From the NCBI RefSeq assembly GCF_000648615.1, contig NZ_JFZC01000027.1, positions 21,992-85,991 on the forward strand: a stretch of DNA of 64,000 bases. Direction: 5' to 3'. The notes under the pieces were generated by a model that was given only the letters and a program-made list of their open reading frames with translations, made no database searches and was not told where the DNA came from. Below, one piece after another: positions 26,409-35,091 of this stretch. Source of the DNA: Sporolactobacillus terrae DSM 11697 (GTDB lineage Bacteria; Bacillota; Bacilli; Bacillales; Sporolactobacillaceae). Positions within the stretch are counted from its first letter, which is position 1, and each line of letters begins with the position of its first letter. The translations under genes and the position numbers were made by a program.

Positions 26409-27644
26409 ATGCGCCAATTTACTTTTGCCTCTTGTGCTTTGTATTTTCTGACCGGACTGACGGCTATTTCTATCGGATCTGTGATGCCTGAACTTTTAAG
26501 TTACTACCATGTTTCATACACAATTGGTGGAAGACTAATTTTTGTTGGTGCAATGGGATTTCTTGCAGGCGTTCTGCTGACTTCATATCTCAATCGCCGC
26601 TTTCATCCGAAAGCGCTGCTGACCTTTTCCGCGTTGTTGATTGCTGCAGCGCAATTCAGCATCTTGCTATTGCCGCCGTTTCCATTGTTTATGGCTCTTT
26701 ATTTTCTCAACAGTGTTGGATCGGCTTCTATCGGGATCGTCGTTGCCACCATGTTCATTGAAGTGTTTATCGGCCGTCAGGCAGTAGCGATGAGCTATCT
26801 TGAAGTATCGTTCGGACTCGGTGCTTTTACAATGCCGCTTCTTGCCAGTTTCTTTATCGCCCATGATATCTGGCGTTATCTGTTCGTCATTACCGCCGTG
26901 CTCGCAGTCATCCTTGCCATTGTCTGGACGCGCATTTCATACTCGAAAACCATGGTCGATACTCGCGAGCCCTTGGATGCCTCGGGTTCAAGCGATGCGC
27001 AGCGACCACTCAGCAATCAATTAAAATGGATGGTACTTGGCTTTTTCGCTTTGATCGTCTTCCTGTATGGCGGGCTTGAAGGCAGTCTGAATAATTTCAT
27101 GTCTTCAATTTTCATGAACTATTTAAACCAAGCTGCCTATTATGCCTCAATCAGTGTCGGTATTTTTTGGGGTGCGATGGTTATTGGCCGTGCAGCAACT
27201 GCATTTGTCATCCGCAAACTCACCTACAGCAAATTTCTGTTGATGAGTATCGCCGGAACCATCACCTCACTGTTGTTCTTCATTTTTATAAAGAATGTGA
27301 TAACGGGATACATCTTCGTTGGTACACTGGGACTGATGATGTCCGGGATTTACTCGATCACCTTAGTCTACGCAAACTACTCCATCCCAAACAGCGCACA
27401 CTTGGTGACGCCAATTATCTCGGGATTATCCGGACTGGGTGCCGCCGTGTTCCCAGCCATTACCGGATTCGCGCTTGACCGTGCGGGTGTCGGCATGACC
27501 TTGTGGTATATCGTTAGCATCGCCGTTGCGTATCTCATCTTTCTGCTGGTAATCAATCAGTTGCGTAGCGGCCGCATCAAATTTAATTGGCATCTTCATC
27601 GTGCCCAGCCTGCCTTCGCAGGACGCCGCACACGTTATAAATAA
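26409..27644 (+). CDS. MFS sugar transporter (FHS/GlcP-like)
   Basis: A 411-aa major facilitator permease with 12 hydrophobic segments and a central loop at about residues 180-205. The N-terminal TAISIGSVMPELLSYYHVSY and the even spread of helices resemble the FHS (fucose-galactose-glucose:H+ symporter) branch, for example B. subtilis GlcP. That substrate call is an impression, not proof. GAAAGGAG precedes the ATG at 26409. It is a single-gene unit between a divergent aminotransferase gene and a strong terminator. Confidence 0.8.
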   Translation: MRQFTFASCALYFLTGLTAISIGSVMPELLSYYHVSYTIGGRLIFVGAMGFLAGVLLTSYLNRRFHPKALLTFSALLIAAAQFSILLLPPFPLFMALYFLNSVGSASIGIVVATMFIEVFIGRQAVAMSYLEVSFGLGAFTMPLLASFFIAHDIWRYLFVITAVLAVILAIVWTRISYSKTMVDTREPLDASGSSDAQRPLSNQLKWMVLGFFALIVFLYGGLEGSLNNFMSSIFMNYLNQAAYYASISVGIFWGAMVIGRAATAFVIRKLTYSKFLLMSIAGTITSLLFFIFIKNVITGYIFVGTLGLMMSGIYSITLVYANYSIPNSAHLVTPIISGLSGLGAAVFPAITGFALDRAGVGMTLWYIVSIAVAYLIFLLVINQLRSGRIKFNWHLHRAQPAFAGRRTRYK

Positions 27645-27664
27645 ATTTAATTTGAATAAATGAT

Positions 27665-27695
27665 AACCCGTACGGCTCATCCGTACGGGTTTTTC
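27665..27695 (+). terminator. Terminator of the MFS gene
   Basis: AACCCGTACGG, a 5-nt loop and CCGTACGGGTTTTTC: perfect 10-bp stem and T-run. Confidence 0.9.
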
Positions 27696-27781
27696 ATTCG
27701 GCCTATATCAACAGATTCACCTGTTTTTGATGAACTCACGCCATCATCCCGAATAAATTGTGATAAGAGGAGGAGCGAGTA

Positions 27782-28393
27782 ATGGACGAGCAAATTCGAG
27801 CGGTTGATTATGCCTTCATCAATGCACTAGGGACGATAAGTGCGGCTATTGGTGCCACACCGTCCATCACGCTTCCGGAAGAGATAAAGAATGGTCTGGA
27901 TGTTGTGGGCAACGCCTTGCAGGCAACCGGGAATGGTCTAGATGCAAACATTAGCGAGGGTCTGGATGCGGTCGGCGGTACCATGCAAAGCTTCGGCAAC
28001 GGACTCGTCATCTATGGGGACATCGCCGCGCAACCGCAACACGATAATCTGCGAACGACTACGATCGGCAACATGCTTCAGGCACTTGGAGGGTCGCTGT
28101 CGCTGCAGTCGGATCTGGAAACGGAGGAACGCAATCGTGCGACCGCCCTCTCGATCATTGGCAACTTGTTGCAGATTGCCGGCAACTCACTTCAGGCGGT
28201 CTCGACGATTCTTCAGATCAATCAAGCGGCAGACGAAGCCAAGACGGACCAAGTTAACGCGACCGGCAGTTGGGTACAAGCCACCGGCGCATCACTCTCT
28301 TTCCTGGCTGCCTATGATCGGGCAACAACAATCCCCTTTGAGTCACGTGACACCGGTCACTTCATTCCTTCTTCCGCCAGCCTAATGGACTGA
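27782..28393 (+). CDS. Repetitive protein with five GxxxQxxGxxL motifs, unknown function
   Basis: A 203-aa, low-cysteine, glycine-rich protein without a clear signal peptide. It contains five copies of an 11-residue motif G-x-x-[LMV]-Q-x-x-G-x-[GS]-L at residues 43, 65, 96, 127 and 162 (GNALQATGNGL, GGTMQSFGNGL, GNMLQALGGSL, GNLLQIAGNSL, GSWVQATGASL). Spacing is 22-35 residues, with two intervals of exactly 31. The small-residue and Gln pattern suggests helical hairpins packing on membranes or on each other. I believe similar repetitive proteins exist in other bacilli (possibly annotated DUF6944), but know no function. GAGGAGGAG precedes the ATG. Its 3' end overlaps the convergent next gene by 37 bp. 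Confidence 0.8.
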   Translation: MDEQIRAVDYAFINALGTISAAIGATPSITLPEEIKNGLDVVGNALQATGNGLDANISEGLDAVGGTMQSFGNGLVIYGDIAAQPQHDNLRTTTIGNMLQALGGSLSLQSDLETEERNRATALSIIGNLLQIAGNSLQAVSTILQINQAADEAKTDQVNATGSWVQATGASLSFLAAYDRATTIPFESRDTGHFIPSSASLMD

Positions 28394-28968
28394 ACCTGGG
28401 CATGCTTATTCATGTTGAACTCGAGCTTCATTTCATTCTTGTGATCAACATAGCCAATGATTTGCCCGCCCTCGCGTATATTAAATGAATAATAATCAGT
28501 GCCGTAGTGGCGAATCACCTGTTCTTTGCTGTCCCCGATTTGAATCTCTCGATAGGTTTTGAGCGGATTATTTGGGCGAAAAGAAAATGACGGCAAGGCA
28601 GGCAATGAGTCTGAAAACACATTGCCAAGGCGCACGCGCTGCATTTTAAGCAGATAAAAGGCGGCAATCCGCCCCTTGTGCGGTTCGGCCCTTTTTGAAG
28701 CCGTAACCAGCCCGCCCTTCCAGGAATAATAGACCAGCTTTCGATCCTTCTGCGCTCTTGGAATCGGCTTGCCAAATCGACGGACAAACGCCTTTGATTC
28801 AATCGAGTCGCCGATACGCATGCCATGGAACGCCTCTCGGGACAAATCCGTGGACGGGGTACGCATCGCGGGATTGATTGCGCCAGCGGCGATCCACCAA
28901 GCGGCAGCCATGAGAAGGGCGGCGATGACACTGATGAACACAAAATACATCCATTTCTTCTTTTTCAT
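28357..28968 (-). CDS. Membrane-anchored protein with two SmpA/BLIP-like motifs, unknown function
   Basis: A 203-aa protein with an N-terminal membrane anchor (about residues 7-28) after a Lys-rich start, then an extracytoplasmic part. Two copies of the motif I-G-D-S-x(3-6)-V-x(2-4)-[FY]-G are visible (RIGDSIESKAFVRRFG near residue 51 and QIGDSKEQVIRHYG near residue 144). This motif is typical of SmpA/OmlA- or BLIP-like beta domains. The stop lies inside the 3' end of the convergent repetitive gene (37-bp antiparallel overlap). AAAGGAGAATCG precedes the ATG. Function is unknown; a sporulation or envelope role is possible. Confidence 0.75.
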   Translation of the reverse strand: MKKKKWMYFVFISVIAALLMAAAWWIAAGAINPAMRTPSTDLSREAFHGMRIGDSIESKAFVRRFGKPIPRAQKDRKLVYYSWKGGLVTASKRAEPHKGRIAAFYLLKMQRVRLGNVFSDSLPALPSFSFRPNNPLKTYREIQIGDSKEQVIRHYGTDYYSFNIREGGQIIGYVDHKNEMKLEFNMNKHAQVQSIRLAEEGMK

Positions 28969-29240
28969 CGATTCTCCTTTGCGCTGTACCGAAAATGATT
29001 TACTTTGATTATACGCCTACGCGTGGCAGAACTGCATGTCTGTCACGTGTGCGCCAACCGTTTGGACCGGTGCATGCTGACGCAATATGTGTTTCAGAAG
29101 ATAGGATTTAACAGCATTTCGATGACCGTGTTGATCTCAAAAAAAGTGGTAAAAATTGGGGTGCGGATCTGCTTTCCATGAAAATCAGCGCGTCTCTCGT
29201 TATAATAGAGACAACTTGTTAGAATGTGATGTGATCATCC

Positions 29241-30935
29241 ATGCATGCGTTAACTGAAAAAGAACACCACCAATTGATTGATACCGTTCAAAAAAAGGCA
29301 GCTGCATCCTTGTTCTTTCCCGATGCCCCTGTGCTTCATGTCTATTCTGGCATCGTCCAAAAAGAGAACATTTGGATCAGCGGCAATCGGATTGCCTATG
29401 TTGGGCCGGATGAACCGCTGATTTCCGAAAACACGGAAGTTTGCCGTTTAAAAGCAAATCAGATCATGGTCCCTGCCTATATTGAGCCACATGCCCACCC
29501 CTTTCTTGTTTATAACCCGCTTTCTTTAGGCCGTTATCTGACGGAAAAAGGAACGATGATTTCAGTCAATGACAATAGCTTCGCTTTGGCGCATTTGAGC
29601 GGTGAACAAATGGAACAGTTTGTTCACGAACTGAATCAAGCAGGCGGACACTCCTGGTTATGGTGGGCTTACTTTGAGAACCAGCATCCTTCAACTGCTG
29701 CGCTGGAAAAATGGCTGAAGCAGCCGTTCGTGATGCAGGGCGGAGAATTGAGCCACTGGCTGCCGCTTAAATTAGGTGCTCAGGACTTAAAGGATAAATT
29801 GTTTGCCGTGCGTCGCTCCGGCAAACGGATGGAAGCGCATCTGCCCGGTTCATCGCTCAACACACTCAACCTGTTCGCGGCATCCGGAATGACGGGCGAT
29901 CACGAGTCTATGACTCCGCGCGATGTAATTCATCGGCTCAATCTCGGTTATTATACTGCGATTCGCAACTCATCGATCCGTCCCGATCTTCCGGTAATCA
30001 TGAGCGGATTGGCACGGCATCCGGGACTTGATCTGTCCAAGCTGATGCTGACCAATGACGGCGCATCACTTCCCTTTTTACACCATGCCACACATGCCGC
30101 AATGATTAGACAGACCATGGATTGCGGTATTTCTATGGCGGACGCGTACCGAATGGCGACCTTAAACCCGGCAGTATATTACCATATCGACGACCTGTTC
30201 GGTAGCATCACGCCGGGCAGAATTGCCGACATCAACATTATCGAATCGCTTCAGGAGCCCGAGCCGACGAGCGTTCTTTTTGAGGGAAAATGGCTCGTGC
30301 GCAACGAGAAACGAATGACCGAGCCGGTTGCTCTTGATCTGAAACGTTATTTTAATCACGCCGACACGCGTCATTTGCCGGAACAGTATCCGCTTAGCCC
30401 AGTCGCGCCGATCGGTCTCGAACTGCAAAACAGCGTCATTACCCGTCCGTACCCCTTTGATCCGGTCAGCCCGCTGTCTGATGATGAATGCTTTCTTACC
30501 TATATATGCCGATTAACCGGTGCCGTCTTAAACACACGTATTCGCAACTTTGCGCATTCGCTTCAGGCACTGGGAAGTACCTACTGCGCCTCTGGCGACA
30601 TCCTGATCATCGGGCGCGACCGTGCTGCAATGCACGCCGCCTACCAAGAAATCCGCCATGGATTCCAAGGGATCACGGCACAGTTTGATGGTACGGATGC
30701 GTTCTCGTTCAGCTTGGATCTGCTCGGTGTCATGAGCACACGATCGATGGACGCATTGAGTCCCAAAGCCGAACAGTTCTTGCAAGCAATGAAAAAGGAC
30801 GGCTTCGCTTTTGACGATCCGTTCTTCTGTTTGTTTTTCCTGACCGAACAGCATCTCCCGTTCGTACGACTGACGCCAAGGGGTATCCTTGACATCAAGT
30901 CCAATCAGCTGATTGTGCCAACCATTAATAACTGA
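29241..30935 (+). CDS. yerA: Putative adenine deaminase-like amidohydrolase YerA
   Basis: Metal-dependent amidohydrolase-superfamily protein of 564 aa, most like B. subtilis YerA, a diverged relative of adenine deaminase (ade). The metal-binding HxH sits in EPHAHPFLVY, followed by the composite-domain features KANQIMVPAYIEPH and SITPGRIADINII. The real activity of YerA has not, to my knowledge, been settled. A TATAAT -10 box lies about 40 nt upstream; the ribosome site before ATG 29241 is weak. The last 11 bp overlap the convergent truA. Confidence 0.85.
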   Translation: MHALTEKEHHQLIDTVQKKAAASLFFPDAPVLHVYSGIVQKENIWISGNRIAYVGPDEPLISENTEVCRLKANQIMVPAYIEPHAHPFLVYNPLSLGRYLTEKGTMISVNDNSFALAHLSGEQMEQFVHELNQAGGHSWLWWAYFENQHPSTAALEKWLKQPFVMQGGELSHWLPLKLGAQDLKDKLFAVRRSGKRMEAHLPGSSLNTLNLFAASGMTGDHESMTPRDVIHRLNLGYYTAIRNSSIRPDLPVIMSGLARHPGLDLSKLMLTNDGASLPFLHHATHAAMIRQTMDCGISMADAYRMATLNPAVYYHIDDLFGSITPGRIADINIIESLQEPEPTSVLFEGKWLVRNEKRMTEPVALDLKRYFNHADTRHLPEQYPLSPVAPIGLELQNSVITRPYPFDPVSPLSDDECFLTYICRLTGAVLNTRIRNFAHSLQALGSTYCASGDILIIGRDRAAMHAAYQEIRHGFQGITAQFDGTDAFSFSLDLLGVMSTRSMDALSPKAEQFLQAMKKDGFAFDDPFFCLFFLTEQHLPFVRLTPRGILDIKSNQLIVPTINN

Positions 30936-31662
30936 TGTGCTCCAGATACAGGCCGCAGGCGTCCGCCAGGCGGCCTGTTTGTACGCGCTGCTTCGATTCG
31001 AGGATATGCGGAATCGCATCGACTTCGATTGCGCATATCCCGACTTCAATGAGTGTGCCGACCATTTTCCGCGCCATGTTGTACAGAAAGCCATCACCGG
31101 TCAAGCGGATATCAATGAAGCCATCATGCGCATCCATTTTAATCGCCGAAATCGTGCGGACTGCTGACTTTTTCTTTGATTTTGCATTTGCGTAAGCAGT
31201 AAAATCATGCGTGCCGATAAAATGCGTGCCGGCCTGCCGCATGCGCGCGATGTCCAACTTTTCGTCAACATGCATGCTGAATTTTCGCATAAAAGGATTA
31301 CTGTTCGGCTCATTCCAAATTTTATATAGATAGGTTTTCGCTTTAGCATTGTAACGCGCATGGAAACGTTCAGAAACGCGTTCGATGGTCGGCACGCAAA
31401 TATCTCTAGGCAGCTGATGATTCAATTGATTGAGAAAATCCGCTTCATCAAGCAGCGTCTCCGTTTTGAAATTGGCAACTTGTCCCAGTGCATGAACACC
31501 GGCATCGGTTCGGCTGCAGCCGACGATTTCAATGGACTGACCGATAATTGCTGTCAGCGTTTGTTCGATTTTTCCTTGAATCGTATTCTTCGTATCGCCC
31601 AGCCGCTGCCAGCCTTTGTAGCGGCTGCCGTCATACTGGATGGTTAATTTATAATTGTTCAT
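30925..31662 (-). CDS. truA: tRNA pseudouridine(38-40) synthase TruA
   Basis: Modifies positions 38-40 of the tRNA anticodon arm. The 245-aa protein has the catalytic aspartate in GCSRTDAGVHALGQ (D53), plus RFHARYNAKAKTYLYKI and the C-terminal FLYNMARKMVGTLIEVG. The ATG at 31660-31662 follows AAAGGAGAAAG; the longer frame to 31755 is not used. In B. subtilis truA lies in the ribosomal protein/ecf cluster; here it stands alone between yerA and menB, and its end overlaps yerA by 11 bp. Confidence 0.95.
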   Translation of the reverse strand: MNNYKLTIQYDGSRYKGWQRLGDTKNTIQGKIEQTLTAIIGQSIEIVGCSRTDAGVHALGQVANFKTETLLDEADFLNQLNHQLPRDICVPTIERVSERFHARYNAKAKTYLYKIWNEPNSNPFMRKFSMHVDEKLDIARMRQAGTHFIGTHDFTAYANAKSKKKSAVRTISAIKMDAHDGFIDIRLTGDGFLYNMARKMVGTLIEVGICAIEVDAIPHILESKQRVQTGRLADACGLYLEHISY

Positions 31663-31862
31663 TTCTTTCTCCTTTTGAAGCCTCATAAGGCGTCTCATTC
31701 CTACCTCCGCATTGTCCCGCAACTTCAGTCCGCTTGTCAATTTTGCATCCTGCATGAAAAGGTGCTCTATTCGAAAAAAGGCAATCCAATATGCTACAAT
31801 GAGGGTGTCACATTTGACAAAATAGTGACAAATCCAACCAATTTTCCAGAAGGTCAGGTGGA

Positions 31863-32687
31863 ATGATGTCCTCTATTGAGTGGCAAAAGGTCAAAGACTA
31901 TGAAGATATTCTTTTTGAGACCTACGAAGGGATTGCAAAAATTACCATTAATCGACCGCATGTACGCAATGCGTTCACCCCAAATACAGTAGTTGAAATG
32001 ATTGACGCATTTGCTCGAGCACGTGATGATGCATCGATCGGTGTCATCATTCTGACAGGTGCCGGTACGAAGGCATTCTGCTCCGGCGGCGACCAAAAAG
32101 TACGCGGCAACGGCGGATATGTCGGCAAAGACAATATTCCGCGGCTGAATGTCCTCGACCTGCAGCATCTGATTCGCATCATCCCGAAACCGGTTATCGC
32201 CATGGTTGCCGGCTATGCGATTGGCGGCGGCAACGTCCTCCAAGTGGTTTGCGACTTGACGATCGCCGCCGACAACGCCGTTTTCGGACAAACCGGACCA
32301 AAAGTCGGCAGTTTCGACGCGGGATACGGTGCCGGTTATCTAGCGCGAATTGTCGGTCACAAAAAAGCGCGTGAAATCTGGTACCTATGCCGTCAGTACA
32401 ACGCGCAGCAAGCACTGGACATGGGCCTCGTCAACACGGTTGTCCCGCTCGATCAGCTTGAAGAAGAAACCGTTAAATGGGCCAAAGAAATGCTGTCGAA
32501 GAGTGCCACCGCACTTCGGTTTCTCAAAGCGTCGTTTAACGCGGATACGGACGGACTGGCAGGACTGCAGCAGCTGGGCGGCGACGCGACGCTTCTTTAT
32601 TACACAACCGATGAAGCCAAAGAAGGACGCGATGCCTTCAAAGAAAAACGCGATCCTGATTTCAGCAAGTTCCCGAAATTCCCATGA
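31863..32687 (+). CDS. menB: 1,4-dihydroxy-2-naphthoyl-CoA synthase MenB
   Basis: Crotonase-fold enzyme of menaquinone synthesis that cyclises o-succinylbenzoyl-CoA. The 274-aa protein shows MenB-specific blocks: [34 protein letters not shown] and [16 protein letters not shown], including the catalytic Asp and the bicarbonate-site region. The first of two tandem ATGs (31863/31866) is used; AAGGTCAGGTGG lies upstream. The stop codon overlaps the menE start (ATGA), so the two genes are translationally coupled. menF, menD, menH and menC are absent from the window. Confidence 0.95.
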   Translation: MMSSIEWQKVKDYEDILFETYEGIAKITINRPHVRNAFTPNTVVEMIDAFARARDDASIGVIILTGAGTKAFCSGGDQKVRGNGGYVGKDNIPRLNVLDLQHLIRIIPKPVIAMVAGYAIGGGNVLQVVCDLTIAADNAVFGQTGPKVGSFDAGYGAGYLARIVGHKKAREIWYLCRQYNAQQALDMGLVNTVVPLDQLEEETVKWAKEMLSKSATALRFLKASFNADTDGLAGLQQLGGDATLLYYTTDEAKEGRDAFKEKRDPDFSKFPKFP

Positions 32688-34189
32688 GTTCGGACGCATA
32701 TCCATCGATGCCGCAATGGCTCCGTCAGCGTGCGCTGCTGACGCCTGATCGGATCGCAATGGAAACGGTACGTGAACAGCTCAGCTTCAAACAACTTTAT
32801 GCGCGCGTGCGCCAGGCGGCCGCCGGACTGCGCGACGCTGGTGTGCGCAGCGGCGATCCTGTCGCGTCGCTGCAAGGAAACACGCTGGATTGCGCCGTAA
32901 CCGTTTATGCGCTGATGCTGCTTGGCGCCGTTATGGTGCCTTTGAACACGCGGCTGTCACCAACGGAGTTGTCCGGACAAATTAAACAGAGCGGCAGCCG
33001 GATACTGGTCACCGATCACGATAATGCGGCGGCCGCTGAACAAGCGGTCACTACTATGGGCTGCATGATACGCGATGCGGCAGAGTTGGCGCAAACTGCT
33101 GCGCTTTTTGATGATCAAGAAACCGAGATTGAACTGACTGATCCATGTACGATCATTTTTACTTCCGGTACAACCGGCCGACCAAAAGGCGTCGTACTTA
33201 CCTATGGCAACCATTGGTGGAACGCCAATGGTTCATTAATCAATCTCGGACTCCAGCAGAGCGACACGTGGCTCTGCTGCGTCCCGCTTTTTCACGTCAG
33301 CGGGTTGTCCATTTTGATGAAAAGCATCATCTACGGCATGCCGGTGTATTTAATGAAGAAATTTAACGCGGTGCAAGTCAATCAGCTTCTATTAAGCAGC
33401 AAGGCAACCCATATTTCTGTGGTCGCCTCGATGCTGCAGCGTATGAGCGATGGACTTGGCAGCGGACAAGCTTATCCGAACACACTGCGCTGCATTCTGC
33501 TTGGCGGCGGTCCGGTGCCTGCATCGCTGCTTGATCGCTGCCTGCGCCTGCACATGCCGATCTATCAAACGTACGGAATGAGCGAAACGGCCTCTCAAGC
33601 GGCCACGCTGCCGCCCGAGTACATGCGCGAAAAAGCCGGCTCAGCCGGCAAACCGCTTTTCCCGCTGCAGCTGCAGATTGCCACAGATGGGCGACGTGCC
33701 GCAGTGCATGAACCTGGTGAGATTCTGATTAAAGGACCGACGGTATTCAGTCATTACTTAAACAACGCTTCAGCAACCGCCGCGGCGATGAAGAATGGCT
33801 GGTTCCATTCCGGCGACATTGGCTATTTGGACAAAGACGGCTTTCTGTTCGTCCTTGATCGCCGTAAGGACTTGATCATTTCTGGCGGTGAAAATATTTA
33901 TCCGGCTGAAATCGAGTCGATCCTGCATGGCTGCCCCGGCATTGCGCGAGCAGGTGTGATCGGTATTCCCGATCACAAATGGGGCCGCGTCCCCGTTGCT
34001 TTTGTTTGTTTGAAGCCAGGCGCTGCGTTCTCCGAAACCAAATTGATTGGTGCTTGTCGCGCGCAGCTTGCCTCCTACAAGGTGCCGCGGCGTATCTTCG
34101 TTCTTGATGCATTGCCTGAAAATGCTGCACACAAATTGCTGCGGCGTAAACTCTATATGTATTATGAACAACTAAATCAAGTCAAATGA
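32684..34189 (+). CDS. menE: o-Succinylbenzoate-CoA ligase MenE
   Basis: Adenylate-forming enzyme making the MenB substrate. The 501-aa protein has the AMP-binding P-loop [14 protein letters not shown], the YGMSETAS motif (A5), the [22 protein letters not shown] hinge region and a C-terminal catalytic lysine in [12 protein letters not shown]. In most relatives this last motif reads (S/A)GKxxR; here a histidine replaces the glycine before the lysine. It overlaps menB by 4 bp and ends at a terminator. Product use: menaquinol for the QoxABCD oxidase encoded about 17 kb away. Confidence 0.94.
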   Translation: MSSDAYPSMPQWLRQRALLTPDRIAMETVREQLSFKQLYARVRQAAAGLRDAGVRSGDPVASLQGNTLDCAVTVYALMLLGAVMVPLNTRLSPTELSGQIKQSGSRILVTDHDNAAAAEQAVTTMGCMIRDAAELAQTAALFDDQETEIELTDPCTIIFTSGTTGRPKGVVLTYGNHWWNANGSLINLGLQQSDTWLCCVPLFHVSGLSILMKSIIYGMPVYLMKKFNAVQVNQLLLSSKATHISVVASMLQRMSDGLGSGQAYPNTLRCILLGGGPVPASLLDRCLRLHMPIYQTYGMSETASQAATLPPEYMREKAGSAGKPLFPLQLQIATDGRRAAVHEPGEILIKGPTVFSHYLNNASATAAAMKNGWFHSGDIGYLDKDGFLFVLDRRKDLIISGGENIYPAEIESILHGCPGIARAGVIGIPDHKWGRVPVAFVCLKPGAAFSETKLIGACRAQLASYKVPRRIFVLDALPENAAHKLLRRKLYMYYEQLNQVK

Positions 34190-34211
34190 ACCGGGCTGAG
34201 CCCGGTTTTTC
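34190..34211 (+). terminator. menBE terminator
   Basis: ACCGGGC-TGA-GCCCGGT with TTTTTC, starting at the menE stop. The same GGGC/GCCC hairpin type ends the family A repeats. Confidence 0.88.
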
Positions 34212-34460
34212 TTACAGGAAAAGAATGTATATGATTTTTGGTCCCACAAAAGACAGTGCATCAAATGCGCAGATGCTCTGGCGTCAGCGGGAACAGTGAG
34301 CCGAGGAAGACCCCACAGGAATTTGTGTGTTCGAGGAAGCTTCCGGATCGCCCGCGGCAAGCGAGTAACCGAAGCGGCGATTCAGCACCGAAAAGACAGG
34401 AGACCATCACACATGATTGGAGATTAAGGACCGGGCGCTTTTTGCCCGGTTTTTCTTATA
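34212..34460 (+). repeat. Dispersed intergenic repeat, family A, copy 3
   Basis: Starts at the T-tract of the menE terminator (ACAGGAAAAGAATGTATATG), contains GAACAGTGAGCCGAGGAAG, GCCCGCGGCAAGCGAGTAAC and GCGGCGATTCAGCACCG, and ends in GGACCGGGCGCTTTTTGCCC with GGTTTTTCTT. The left half is of a different subtype from copies 1, 2 and 4, which shows the family is mosaic. It fills most of the menE-ydbS gap. Confidence 0.85.
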
Positions 34461-34608
34461 AGGTCAAAACGTATCGCCCTTTAATCAAATCGTCCGTTTG
34501 ACTAGAAAAGTTAACTCGGTGCTGCTTTTCCACCGTCTGCTTTATGCTATAATTTATTAAAATGGCAAACTTTGCCGATTCATTGACTTAACAAGAGGTG
34601 ACCTTTAT

Positions 34609-35091
34609 TTGCAGAAAAGACAACTCAATCCCCGTATTGTTACGATCTGGCGGCAACGTGCGATCATGACACATCTTATTTTTTGGCTGATTATCGGCGG
34701 CTTTGCCGTATGCGTCCGCTTTTTTGATTGGCCACACTTTCTATTCTATATTGCCGGCGCTCTGGCCGCGCTCAACATTCTCCAGCTGATTCTGTACGTT
34801 TTTCTCTTTCCAAACATTAATTACCGAACGTTTTTCTATGAAATCAGGCAAGAGGATCTGCTCATTCAAGACGGCATCTTAGTGATTACACAGACGGTTA
34901 TCCCGTTCACGCGCGTGCAAAATGTGGAAACCGAACAAGGCCCATTACTGCGCAAGCATCATTTAACTGCGGTTTCGGTGACAACTGCTGCCGGTGAACA
35001 TGAGATCCCCGCTTTGGAAGAACGTGATGCCCTTGCCCTGCGCGACCAAATCTCCGAGCTGATCAAGGAGAATCCGGCCAATGAACTCTAA
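34609..35091 (+). CDS. ydbS: bPH2/DUF304 membrane protein, YdbS-like
   Basis: A 160-aa protein with two N-terminal membrane helices (about residues 18-62) and a C-terminal bacterial PH-like domain with the typical QDGILVITQTVIPFTRVQNVE strand-turn region. The start codon is a TTG at 34609, chosen for the AGAGGTGA ribosome site 7-8 nt upstream; no ATG fits. Next gene ydbT overlaps by 11 bp. In B. subtilis the YdbS-YdbT pair is in the SigW cell-envelope stress regulon and protects against amylocyclicin-type peptides. No clear SigW promoter was found here. Confidence 0.87.
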   Translation: MQKRQLNPRIVTIWRQRAIMTHLIFWLIIGGFAVCVRFFDWPHFLFYIAGALAALNILQLILYVFLFPNINYRTFFYEIRQEDLLIQDGILVITQTVIPFTRVQNVETEQGPLLRKHHLTAVSVTTAAGEHEIPALEERDALALRDQISELIKENPANEL

